In this document: in pieces, positions 21,701 through 32,085 of the stretch
Layout of the letters: the number at the start of each line of letters is the position of its first letter
Numbering within the stretch: position 1 is the first letter of the stretch
Assembly: GCA_902605935.1 (NCBI GenBank)
Contig: CACLEI010000011.1
Span: 1-38,727 of the forward strand
DNA length: 38,727 bases
Source: an uncultured SAR86 cluster bacterium
Lineage (GTDB): Bacteria > Pseudomonadota > Gammaproteobacteria > Magnimaribacterales > Magnimaribacteraceae
Reading direction: 5' to 3'
Translations under genes and position numbers: made by a program
Notes under the pieces: generated by a model
Seen by the model: only the letters and a program-made list of their open reading frames with translations
What the model was told of the DNA's origin: nothing
Databases searched by the model: none

Positions 21701-24700
21701 GCATTGATGGTTAAGGTGCCATTGGCTAAAGTGTAATCAGTGCCTGACCCTGTTGCTGTTCCCGTAACTGCATAATCAACTGTTACGTCTTGTGCTGAAA
21801 CTGCAGATAAATCTACAGTCAATGCTGCAGAAGAAACTGATTCAGCGTCACTTGAGCTGGTGCCACTAAAATCAACCACTGGCGGGTTATCATTATCAGT
21901 TATGGTATAAGTATGAACAAGAATGGTGCCTGGATCTGCGTTTGACGGATTAGATAAGGTGATAATGACTGTTTCATTGACCTCATCCAAAGAGTCATCA
22001 ACAATTCCAGCAATAGTAATCGTCGTTGATGTTGAACCAGCTGCAATAGTCGCAGTACCATTAGCTAAAGTGTAATCAGTGCCAGATCCTGTAGCAGTTC
22101 CAGTCACTGCATAATTAACTGTCACATCTTCTCCCGAGGTTGCCGATATATTGACTGTAATGGCTGTAGAAGATGATGATTCAGCTCCGCTTGAAGTGGC
22201 ATCAGCAAAAGATATATCTCTGTCTCCTTCTGGCTCCTGAATTGTGAACGTATGAACATTGTCACTACCTAGAGTTGCATTACTTGGACTTGATAAAGTA
22301 AGAATGACGGTTTCATTTGGGTCAGTAACTCCATCATTAACAATCCCAGCTATTGTGATAGTCCCTGTTGTTGATCCTGCACTTATGGTGAGTGTTCCAT
22401 TAGCTAGAGTGTAATCAGTACCTGATCCAGTTGCAGTTCCGGTTACCGCATAATTGACCGTTACATTTTGTCCTGAGACTGCTGATAGATCAACTGTGAC
22501 AGCTTTAGTAGATACAGATTCTAATCCGCTAGAACTAGTTAATTCAAAATCAATAACTGGGGCGTTGTCATTATCAGTAACGGTATAAGTATGAGCATCG
22601 TCACTTCCTAAGGTTGCATTACTGGGGTTCGACAAAGTAACGATGACTGTTTCATTTGCCTCATCCAATGAATCGTCAGCGATGCTACCAATAGTAATGA
22701 TTCCAGAAGTTGCACCAGCGTTTATAGTTAAGGTGCCATTTGCTAGCGTGTAATCAGTGCCCGATCCAGTTGCAGTTCCTGTAACAGCATAATCAACTGT
22801 TACATTTTTACTGGATGCAGCGGATAAATCTACCGTTAAAGCTTTAGAAGAAACTGACTCAGCTCCGCTTGAGCTGGTTGTATTAAATTCAACCACAGGT
22901 GCATTATCGTTATCATTGATAGTATAAGTATGGGTATCGTCACTTCCTAGAGTTGCACTGGTGGGACTAGATAACGTAACGATAACAGTCTCATTGGCTT
23001 CATCTAGAGTGTCGTTAACAATACTAGCAATGGTGATAGCTCCAGATGTTGACCCGGCGCTTATGGTTAGCGTTCCATTAGCTAGCGTGTAATCTGTACC
23101 TGATCCAGTGGCAGTTCCTGTAACCGCATAATTAACTGTAACATTTTGACCAGAGGCGGTGGATAAATCGACGGTGATAGCTTTGGCAGATACGGATTCA
23201 GCTCCATTTGAGCTGGTGGTATTAAAATCCACCACTGGGGCACTGTCATTATCGGTGATGGTATAAGTATGAGTATCGTCACTTCCTAAGGTTGCATTAC
23301 TGGGGTTTGACAAAGTAACGATAACTGTCTCATTGGATTCATCTAGAGTATCGTTAACAATGCTGGCAATGGTTATCGTGCCAGATGTCGACCCGGCAAC
23401 TATAGTGAGCGTTCCATTGGCTAAAGAGTAATCAGTGCCTGATCCTGTTGCAGTTCCTGTAACAGCATAATCAACTGTTACGTTTTGACTCGATGCTGCC
23501 GATAAATCGACAGTGAGTGCTTTAGAGGAAACTGACTCAGCTCCATTTGAGCTGGTTGTATTGAAATCAACGACTGGAGCGTCGTCATTATCAGTAATGG
23601 TATAGGTATGTGCATCATCACTTCCCAAAGTTGCATTACTGGGGCTGGATAAAGTAACTATTACTGTCTCATTAGGCTCATCTAAACCATCATCGACAAT
23701 TCCTGCTATTGTAATAGTTCCTGATGTTGCACCAGCACTTATAGTTAGTGTTCCGTTAGCAAGCGTGTAATCTGTTCCCGATCCAGTTGCCGTTCCAGTC
23801 ACCGCATAATCAACCGTCACATTTTGGGTTGATGAAGCAGATAAATCCACCGTGAGAGCTTTGGAAGAGACAGATTCAGCACCGCTTGAACTAGTAGTAT
23901 TGAAATCAACTACTGGCACATCATCGTTATCAGAAATGGTGTAAGTGTGAACGCTGTCACTACCCAATGATGCGTTACTAGGACTAGATAAGGTTAGTAT
24001 GACTGACTCACTGCCCTCAGTGATTGAATCGTCCACGATGCTGGCAATAGTGATAGTGTCGGATGTTGCACCCGCATTGATTGTAAGGGTGCCGTTGGCC
24101 AGCGTGTAATCTGTACCGGAGCCTGTTGCAGTTCCGGTTACCGCATAATTGACCGTTATGTTTTGTGCTGAAGCTGCAGATAAATCTACTGTGATTGCCT
24201 GAGAAGACACAGATTCAGCGCCGCTTGAACTAGTAGTATTAAAATCAACTACTGGCGCGTTATCGTTATCAGTTATGGTATATGTGTGAACGCTGTCAGA
24301 ACCCAAAGTTGCATTGCTGGGACTTGATAAAGTGACGATTACTGTCTCATTGGCTTCATCCAGACTATCATCAACAATCCCGGCTATTGTAATGGTTCCA
24401 GATGTTGCTCCTGCATTGATGGTTAAGGTGCCATTTGCTAGCGTGTAATCAGTGCCTGATCCTGTTGCAGTTCCAGTAACCGCATAATTGACTGTTACAT
24501 TTTGTGCCGAGGCTGCTGATAAATCTACCGTAATGGCCTTGGAAGATACGGATTCAGCTCCATTTGAGCTGGTGGTATTAAAATCCACCACTGGGGCACT
24601 GTCATTATCGTTGATGGTATAAGTATGAGCGCTATCACTGCCCAATGTTGCATTACTGGGATTCGACAACGTGACTACGACTGTCTCATTAGCTTCATCG

Positions 24701-25677
24701 AGAGAATCATCGATGATACTGCCAATGGTGATGGTACCGGATGTTGCACCAGCACTAATAGAAAGTGTTCCGTTGGCTAGAGTGTAATCAGTGCCTGATC
24801 CTGTTGCAGTTCCTGTAACTGCATAGTCAACCGTTACGTTCTGCGTTGAAGCGAATGATAAGTCTACAGTTAAGGCAGTAGAGGAAACAGATTCTGCTCC
24901 GTTGGAACTGGTGATATTAAAATCAACAGTTGGGTTCGCAGCTCTAGTTATAACTCGAATATAGTCACCTGGCTTACCATTTTTCGAGCCAAATCTTAAT
25001 GTTCTTTTGTCAGAGCCAATTGATACCCAGTCACCGGACTGAGTTGAGCTTGTTGTGCTGCTACCATAATGAACATGATCTTCGGTCTGCCTTGCACTGA
25101 AACCACTATTACTTGAGGTTGGATAGGTTGCACTTAATTTATCTACATAATCAAAATCAACAGTCATTGAGGGGTCTGTCCAGTATCCTAATATTTCATA
25201 ATCAAACACTATTTCACCAATCATTGAGGTTCGATCAGATTTATTGCTATGTTGGTCATTAATAAAAACTAGGTAAGAATTGGCAGGAGTATTCCCAAAT
25301 ACAATTGAAGTCGCACTTCCAGTAGGAACATAGCCAAGGCCACTAAAGTTATAAGTATTTGTGCATATGGAGCTACTCTGGCCTTGCTGACAGATTGCTG
25401 TTCTTTCAGGAGTGATGATAAAGTCAAATCCCGAAGATGATCTTTGACCATCCATGCTTTGTTTTCGAGCCCTAAAATCTGTGGCGCTACTGTTGATTTC
25501 TACATAGGAATTAGTGCTTGCAATACCATCTGCATGGACTTGTATAGACAACAAGCCGACAAATAATAGAAATGCACCTTTATAAAAGGATCTTATTAAA
25601 TTCACCCCTAATTTCAAAACAACCCCACCAAAAAAAATTCCGGCCTGAATTCTATATAAATAATGACAAATTATCAT
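15754..25677 (-). CDS. Giant Calx-beta-repeat surface protein with signal peptide, Big_5-like domain and C-terminal autotransporter-type barrel
   Basis: 3307-aa ORF; hydrophobic FYKGAFLLFVGLLSIQVHA signal-like segment; 21 repeats ending HTYTI-x-DND; RPILIGTDPKDDSTRVPVDSDIILTFNK Big_5-like; C-terminal ~300 aa of alternating amphipathic strands (WIDGEFGEF..., HVGIDRL..., FGFAFGLGEA...). True start may be internal (e.g. GTG of VNLIRSFYKG). Confidence 0.85.
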   Translation of the reverse strand: MIICHYLYRIQAGIFFGGVVLKLGVNLIRSFYKGAFLLFVGLLSIQVHADGIASTNSYVEINSSATDFRARKQSMDGQRSSSGFDFIITPERTAICQQGQSSSICTNTYNFSGLGYVPTGSATSIVFGNTPANSYLVFINDQHSNKSDRTSMIGEIVFDYEILGYWTDPSMTVDFDYVDKLSATYPTSSNSGFSARQTEDHVHYGSSTTSSTQSGDWVSIGSDKRTLRFGSKNGKPGDYIRVITRAANPTVDFNITSSNGAESVSSTALTVDLSFASTQNVTVDYAVTGTATGSGTDYTLANGTLSISAGATSGTITIGSIIDDSLDEANETVVVTLSNPSNATLGSDSAHTYTINDNDSAPVVDFNTTSSNGAESVSSKAITVDLSAASAQNVTVNYAVTGTATGSGTDYTLANGTLTINAGATSGTITIAGIVDDSLDEANETVIVTLSSPSNATLGSDSVHTYTITDNDNAPVVDFNTTSSSGAESVSSQAITVDLSAASAQNITVNYAVTGTATGSGTDYTLANGTLTINAGATSDTITIASIVDDSITEGSESVILTLSSPSNASLGSDSVHTYTISDNDDVPVVDFNTTSSSGAESVSSKALTVDLSASSTQNVTVDYAVTGTATGSGTDYTLANGTLTISAGATSGTITIAGIVDDGLDEPNETVIVTLSSPSNATLGSDDAHTYTITDNDDAPVVDFNTTSSNGAESVSSKALTVDLSAASSQNVTVDYAVTGTATGSGTDYSLANGTLTIVAGSTSGTITIASIVNDTLDESNETVIVTLSNPSNATLGSDDTHTYTITDNDSAPVVDFNTTSSNGAESVSAKAITVDLSTASGQNVTVNYAVTGTATGSGTDYTLANGTLTISAGSTSGAITIASIVNDTLDEANETVIVTLSSPTSATLGSDDTHTYTINDNDNAPVVEFNTTSSSGAESVSSKALTVDLSAASSKNVTVDYAVTGTATGSGTDYTLANGTLTINAGATSGIITIGSIADDSLDEANETVIVTLSNPSNATLGSDDAHTYTVTDNDNAPVIDFELTSSSGLESVSTKAVTVDLSAVSGQNVTVNYAVTGTATGSGTDYTLANGTLTISAGSTTGTITIAGIVNDGVTDPNETVILTLSSPSNATLGSDNVHTFTIQEPEGDRDISFADATSSGAESSSSTAITVNISATSGEDVTVNYAVTGTATGSGTDYTLANGTATIAAGSTSTTITIAGIVDDSLDEVNETVIITLSNPSNADPGTILVHTYTITDNDNPPVVDFSGTSSSDAESVSSAALTVDLSAVSAQDVTVDYAVTGTATGSGTDYTLANGTLTINAGSSTGTINISSIIDDSIDEADETVIITLSNPSNATLGSDDAHTYTITDNDSAPVVDFNATSSSDAESVSSAGLTVDLSAVSGQNVTVDYVVTGTATGSGTDYTLANGTLTINAGETSGTITIGSIVNDSLDEANETVIVTLSNPSNATLGSDDAHTYTITDNDDPPAVDFNTTSSSGAESISSKAITVDLSAVSAQDVTVDYAVTGTATGSGTDYTLANGTLTINAGSSTGTITISSIIDDAADEANETVILTLSNPNNATLGSDSVYTYTITDNDSAPVVDFNATSSSNVESVSSAGLTVDLSAASSQNVTVDYAITGTATGSGTDYTLANGTLTISAGSTTGLITIAGIIDDSLDEANETVIVTLSNPSNATLGSDKVHTYTITDNDNAPAVDFNTTSSSGAESVSSKVITVDLSAASSQNVTVDYALTGTATGSGTDYTLANGTLTINSGTTIGTITIASIVNDSLDEDNETVVLTLSNPSNATLGTDTVHTYTIADNDDAPVVDFNTSSSTGAESVSSKAITVDLSAVSAKAVTVNYALTGTATGTGTDYTLGSGTLTINAGSSTGTITIASIVDDSIDEANETVVLTLSNPSNATLGTDKVHTYTITDNDNTPTIDFNSTSSSGAESVSSKAITVDLSGPSSETVTVDYAVTGTASGSGTDYTLINGTLSIAAGSTTGTITITDIVDDSADEPDETVIVTLSSPSNATLGSDDVHTYTIADDDGLPTIDFNVASSNGAEDISSVALTVDLSAASSSNITVDYAVTGTASGSGTDYTLANGTLTISAGGTSGTITIAGIIDDDLDEANETVIITLSNPNNAVLGNDIVHTYTISDNDGTPTVAFSTSTSTDSESVTTRSIAIGVLFAASTAIQVDYGVTGGTAGSGTDYSLSSGSVTIEEGATSGTIVIPSIIDDQADEADETIIITLSNPTGAILGSDIVHTAIITDNDNPPEIDFNTTSSSGAESVSSAGLTVDLSAVSNQNVTVDYAITGTATGSGEDFTLGAGKLTINAGETSGTITIASIIDDPFDEPDETIIITLSNPVNATLGNDSAHTFTIIDNDTTPIINFSAPTSNGDESITSAALTLDLSVAPTQNVTLDFAVTGTATGSGTDYTLADGTLTISAGETTGTITITDIIDDLLDEENETVIVTLSNPSNATLGADNVHTYTINDNDSLPNIDFNISSSQSDEPSPSISITVDLSAVSAKEISVDYELTGTATGSGVDYNLDNGTLIIIAGENTGIVTIPSIIDDDLAEEDETIIVTLSNPTNATLGEDYVYTHTILANDDDKRPILIGTDPKDDSTRVPVDSDIILTFNKIVNCESGIINIESEDNSSSFAVSLPNESVTGCGTETITINLPTDLEYETEYYVLIENTVFIDIIGNSYRGISDKKEFNFKTPIILTDPTLKQPVIDNAKAMLQIATRWVDQNVNVISKRMKISAQQGLNRLKVNFNNNVIDSIKNMSINERDDNFVELPILELCTIKSSGPKTDPSLKIKVHLSKIAPKDVVLDFNITGSSSTENFSFGEGMLNIEAGLKSAIILIDGIPPERFGFTTGDKKIIVTLLESSNAQLGENLVYTHTLTDDLKVWTDPNENYFCVTEFDNPKSSTSILTKSSYHSYSLVTNPQYYNQDISLADTDPDIQISNIYNEREEAESSQDLDQIKSTVKDWVSDPVKVTAEGELRELLGDWTVWIDGEFGEFTLRKNKNSTRILDERSFHVGIDRLNNDGNLFGFAFGLGEAKPINKNNESHVESRNYSFSTYGKFDDRNNALQFILGISRLEFDSDRLDGKELLRGQREANQIYGSLAFIRSFSSESSNWQISPYLRFDASYTEFDKFSEIGGEAALTFDELTLSNVKASIGTDISYLFVGSKYNAMPYITLEYGLDYSETSNQNMYYNVEGPNINYVLLLDNGVKTHNWEVDLGLILEISTDMTTNLGCRWQGRSSYFSDYSSISSNDLSSSEICFLELMLSL
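17815..24933 (-). repeat. 21 x 339-bp tandem coding repeat (113-aa Calx-beta-like unit)
   Basis: Unit boundaries placed at P-x-(V/I)-(D/E)-F: first unit starts at 24933 (PTVDFN), last ends at 17815 (...ILANDDD); 24933-17815+1 = 7119 = 21 x 339 exactly. Consensus core TVDYAVTGTATGSGTDYTLANGTLTI. Confidence 0.92.
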
Positions 25678-25714
25678 TATTTATACTGAAATAACTGGTA
25701 TTAGTAAAAGTGAA

Positions 25715-26119
25715 CTATTCCTCAGTTACTGATTGTTTTAGAGTAAATATTAAAACAGCACTTTGAATTAAAAACATTGTAGAAAACATAAAGACATTAA
25801 GCGGGATCCCAATTATGAAAGGTTCAGGTACCCCCTCACCGGTTGCGGCCCCTCCGTAAAGTGACATAGTTGCAGCTGAAAAAACAAAGCCTAAATGTAT
25901 ACAAAGACTAAGACATGCTGGCAATACCTCATTCTTTTTCACCCATAACAAATATATGCCAAAACCAAATATAAGGAAGTTGGTTGAGAGTCTCCATACT
26001 TCATGAACTCGCGCGTGTGCATCCCAGTCAGGGTTAAATAAGTGGCTAGAACTTATATCAACTATTATTGGAACTATACCTCCTACAATTAAGCAGAGAG
26101 TAGTTATATGTTTGCCCAC
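25715..26119 (-). CDS. Small integral membrane protein of unknown function
   Basis: 134 aa, about four hydrophobic segments, conserved-looking WDAHARVHEVWRL motif. Confidence 0.6.
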   Translation of the reverse strand: MGKHITTLCLIVGGIVPIIVDISSSHLFNPDWDAHARVHEVWRLSTNFLIFGFGIYLLWVKKNEVLPACLSLCIHLGFVFSAATMSLYGGAATGEGVPEPFIIGIPLNVFMFSTMFLIQSAVLIFTLKQSVTEE

Positions 26120-26154
26120 CTATTTGTCTCTGTTTTCTAATTTACTGTTCTAAA

Positions 26155-27990
26155 CTACTCCACCGTCACAGACTTAGCGAGGTTTCGTGGCTGATCAATG
26201 TCAGTTCCCTTAAGGATGGCTACATGATAAGCAAGCAGCTGTAGTGGGATAGAATATATGAGAGGGGCAATCAGCTCAGGGACTTCAGGCAGTTCAATAA
26301 ATTTGGTTATTGATTCATCTTCCTGATGAGCTGCAGAGTGTCCAAAAACATAAAGCTTTCCTCCTCGCGCTCTAACTTCTTCAAGGTTTGATTGAAGTTT
26401 TGCAAGCAGATCATCATTAGGGGCAACCGCGACAACAGGCATTTCTGAATCAACGAGAGCTAATGGTCCGTGTTTCAGTTCTCCTGCAGGATATGCTTCT
26501 GCGTGTATATAGGAAATTTCTTTAAGCTTTAGCGCACCTTCCATGGCTACGGGGTAATGAATGCCTCTACCCAAAAAGAGAGCATGTTCCTTTTGATCAA
26601 AATCTTCTGCCATTTCAATAATTTGATCTTCAAGCAACATTACCGAATCTAAAGAATCAGGTAGTGCTCTTAGTGAATTATTTATGGTATTTTCTGCAGC
26701 CGAGGATAGACCATGATGCCTTCCGAGAATTAAAGTTAACATCAATAAGCCAACGAGCTGAGTGGTAAAGGCTTTTGTTGAAGCAACACCTATTTCAGGG
26801 CCTGCTTTGGTTAAAAATACTAAATCAGATTCTCTCGCTAAAGAGCTTGAAGGGACATTGCATATACCAAGGCGGGCTAAGTAGCCTGAATCTTTTGCAG
26901 CACTTAAGCAAGCAAGCGTATCTGCTGTTTCACCAGACTGAGAAATCGTTATAAATAGTGTATTTGGCGCTACAACTTTATTTCTATATCTAAATTCACT
27001 TGCCACTTCTACGCTGCAGGGCAAACCAGCAAGACCTTCTAACCAATATTTAGCTACTGTTCCGGCATGGAAGCTAGTTCCACAAGCTACAATCTGGACA
27101 GCCTCTACTTTTTTGAAAATATCTGGGGCAATTGGACCGAAGATTTCTTCCTGAACACCAGAATCAGTCAGTTGTCCTTCTAACAGGCCTTTGATTTTTG
27201 ATGGCTGCTCATTAATTTCTTTTAGCATGAAGTGCCTATATTCACCTTTATCAACCGTCTCTCCTAAAGACTTAGCAACTACAACAGGTCTTTGAACTTC
27301 AGTATCATCCAGGTCCCAGTAGCGAATTGTTTCAGATGTAATTTCGGCAAGGTCGCCATCTTCAAGAAATACAAAATTCTCAGCAAAATCTGCTAAAGCA
27401 AGTTGATCGGAAGCTATAAAATTTTCACCATGGCCCATACCGATAACCAAGGGACTTCCTTTTCTGGCTGAAGCCAAAATTCCAGGTTCGTTCTCACAAA
27501 CTGCACCTATTGCATAAGCTCCTCTGAGATCCTTCACTGCCGCCTTCAAGGCATCGATTAAAGTCACTTTATTCTCGCTCATTTTTGCATGAATCAGGTG
27601 AGCAATAACTTCTGTGTCTGTTTCTGACTCAAAAACATAACCTAAAGCTTTAAGCGTAGTTCTAATTTCTTGATGATTTTCAATAATGCCGTTATGAATA
27701 ACAAAAATATTATTATTTGAATGGTGCGGGTGAGCATTTGTCTCTGTTGGCAGGCCATGAGTTGCCCATCTGGTGTGGGCAATACCCGTATTACCGTTCA
27801 CAGGATTTTGATCAATGGAGTTTTGGAGCTCTGCCACCTTACCAGTGCTTTTAAATACCTTTATTTGTTCTGTTTCATCAAAAATAGCAAGGCCAGCTGA
27901 GTCATATCCTCTATATTCCTGACGCAAAAGCCCTACCAGCAGTTTATCTACTGAGGGTTTGCTAGAAGCTACTCCGATTATTCCACACAT
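26155..27990 (-). CDS. glmS: Glutamine-fructose-6-phosphate aminotransferase (isomerizing)
   Basis: MCGIIGVA N-terminal nucleophile, HTRWATHG, SIS domains, C-terminal DIDQPRNLAKSVTVE. Confidence 0.97.
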   Translation of the reverse strand: MCGIIGVASSKPSVDKLLVGLLRQEYRGYDSAGLAIFDETEQIKVFKSTGKVAELQNSIDQNPVNGNTGIAHTRWATHGLPTETNAHPHHSNNNIFVIHNGIIENHQEIRTTLKALGYVFESETDTEVIAHLIHAKMSENKVTLIDALKAAVKDLRGAYAIGAVCENEPGILASARKGSPLVIGMGHGENFIASDQLALADFAENFVFLEDGDLAEITSETIRYWDLDDTEVQRPVVVAKSLGETVDKGEYRHFMLKEINEQPSKIKGLLEGQLTDSGVQEEIFGPIAPDIFKKVEAVQIVACGTSFHAGTVAKYWLEGLAGLPCSVEVASEFRYRNKVVAPNTLFITISQSGETADTLACLSAAKDSGYLARLGICNVPSSSLARESDLVFLTKAGPEIGVASTKAFTTQLVGLLMLTLILGRHHGLSSAAENTINNSLRALPDSLDSVMLLEDQIIEMAEDFDQKEHALFLGRGIHYPVAMEGALKLKEISYIHAEAYPAGELKHGPLALVDSEMPVVAVAPNDDLLAKLQSNLEEVRARGGKLYVFGHSAAHQEDESITKFIELPEVPELIAPLIYSIPLQLLAYHVAILKGTDIDQPRNLAKSVTVE

Positions 27991-27993
27991 AAT

Positions 27994-29340
27994 TTATTTC
28001 TTCTTGTTCAGATTAACTTGTTTGCCTCTTGCAACAGCAAGTTTACCCTTTGGAACGTCCTTAGTTATAACCGATCCGGCTCCGGTGTAAGAGTTTTCTC
28101 CAAGAACCAAGGGCGCAACAAGTGAGCTATTAGAGCCTATAAATGTCCCATCTGCAATTATGGTTTTATGTTTATTTTTTCCATCATAGTTACAGGTTAT
28201 AGTCCCAGCACCTACATTTACTTTAGTACCTAGTCTTGCGTCACCTAAATAAGTAAGGTGTTTAGCCTTAGAGTTTTTTCCAATATTACTTCTATTAGAC
28301 TCAACAAAATTACCAAGTTCTGCTCCTTCTGTTAGCTCGCTACCTCCTCTTATTCTTGCAAAAGGCCCAATCTTGCAGTTTTTTCCAATTACACTATCTT
28401 CTAATACAGTATTTGCATAAACAATAGTGTTCTCTTTGATGCTGCAGTTAGAAATGTAGCAATTAGGTCCTATGTGAACATTCTTTCCCAAGACATTGTT
28501 GCCCTCAAAAACATTATTGATATCTACAAAAGCGTTTTGTCCTATTTTGATATCTCCCCTGATGTCTATCCTTGAAGTGTCGGCAATAGTCACCCCGCTT
28601 TTAAGCAAATCTTCAGCTAATTTCTTCTGATAGGCTCTTTCAATCTCATGCAACTCCTTTTTGTCATTAGCGCCACCAACTTCATAAGGGTCGCATAAAG
28701 TAGCCACAACATCTACTGAATGATTATTTGCAATTTCAACCAGATCAGTCAGATAATATTCTTTCGCTGCATTGTTATTTTTGATTTTAGAAATAAATTG
28801 TTGAAGCAGGTTGGCTTTGATCGCTAAGATGCCAGAATTAACTTCTCTTAATTCTTTTTCCGCTGATGACGCATCTTTGTGCTCTATAATTTTTTGAACA
28901 TTTTTCTTAAAGCTGCGGATAATTCTGCCATAACCTGTGGGGTCTTCCTTTATAAAGGTCAATAACGAAAGTTTTCCTGTTGATGCAGATTTTATAAGTC
29001 TGTTAAGTGTATTCTTTTTTACCAAGGGAACGTCGCCGTAAAGAACTACAGCTACAGAATTCTTTCTAATATTAGGCAGTGCATGCTTAACAGCATGAGC
29101 TGTTCCCAGCTGATTTTTTTGTTTTACAAAGCAAAGCTTTTTTTTAGAAACAAGATCTCTTTCAACTTCATTAGATTTGTAACCCACCACAATTGAAGTT
29201 TTAGAACTAGGAAATGAATCGACTGTATCGATTAGGTGCTGGATCATGGGTTTGCCTGCTATGCTCGCAAGCACTTTAGGAGAATCTCCTCCCATCCTTG
29301 TGCCTTTACCGGCAGCTAAAATTATAAAATCTATATTCAT
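27994..29340 (-). CDS. glmU: Bifunctional UDP-GlcNAc pyrophosphorylase / glucosamine-1-P acetyltransferase
   Basis: LAAGKGTRMGGDSPKVL, C-terminal left-handed beta-helix hexapeptides, VNVGAGTITCNYDGKNKHKT. Confidence 0.96.
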   Translation of the reverse strand: MNIDFIILAAGKGTRMGGDSPKVLASIAGKPMIQHLIDTVDSFPSSKTSIVVGYKSNEVERDLVSKKKLCFVKQKNQLGTAHAVKHALPNIRKNSVAVVLYGDVPLVKKNTLNRLIKSASTGKLSLLTFIKEDPTGYGRIIRSFKKNVQKIIEHKDASSAEKELREVNSGILAIKANLLQQFISKIKNNNAAKEYYLTDLVEIANNHSVDVVATLCDPYEVGGANDKKELHEIERAYQKKLAEDLLKSGVTIADTSRIDIRGDIKIGQNAFVDINNVFEGNNVLGKNVHIGPNCYISNCSIKENTIVYANTVLEDSVIGKNCKIGPFARIRGGSELTEGAELGNFVESNRSNIGKNSKAKHLTYLGDARLGTKVNVGAGTITCNYDGKNKHKTIIADGTFIGSNSSLVAPLVLGENSYTGAGSVITKDVPKGKLAVARGKQVNLNKKK

Positions 29341-29383
29341 CGGAACAATGGCGCATTCGCCCCAAGTGGTTTTTCTTATTTAA

Positions 29384-29797
29384 CTACTTCTTACGGAGTT
29401 TCTGCAAGGCTTTTAACCTGGCAGCTGCCTCAGCTAGTTGGGCTGATGCCATGGAATAATCCATCTCTGATTTTTGATCTTCTAGTTCTCTTTCTGCTAA
29501 TTCTTTTGCTCTTTCAGCGGCTGCTGAGTCTATATCATCAGCTCTCTCTGCAACATCTGTTAGAAGAGTTATCTCTCCAGGCTGGACTTCTAGGAATCCA
29601 CCTGAAGCAAAAAATATCTCTTCTTCACCCCCCTCTAACACGAGCTTAACCGGACCGGGCTTTAGGTTTGTTAGAAGCGGAGCATGTCTCGGTGTAATAG
29701 CTATTTCACCGGCACCACCTTCAGCACTCAATAACTCGACAGGTCCAGAGAAAAGCTCTCCTTCTGGACTAACTATATTGCACTGAATAGTTGACAT
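29384..29797 (-). CDS. atpC: ATP synthase F1 epsilon subunit
   Basis: STIQCNIVSPEGELFSGPVELLSAEGGAGEIAITPRHAPLLT. Confidence 0.95.
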   Translation of the reverse strand: MSTIQCNIVSPEGELFSGPVELLSAEGGAGEIAITPRHAPLLTNLKPGPVKLVLEGGEEEIFFASGGFLEVQPGEITLLTDVAERADDIDSAAAERAKELAERELEDQKSEMDYSMASAQLAEAAARLKALQKLRKK

Positions 29798-29800
29798 AGA

Positions 29801-32079
<2,279 letters not shown>

Positions 32080-32085
32080 TGATCC

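Noticed and set aside
17815-24933. Possible CRISPR-like or VNTR non-coding array
   Set aside because: The 339-bp period is in frame, units diverge mainly by substitutions, and they encode a continuous Calx-beta protein; there are no short direct repeats with unique spacers.
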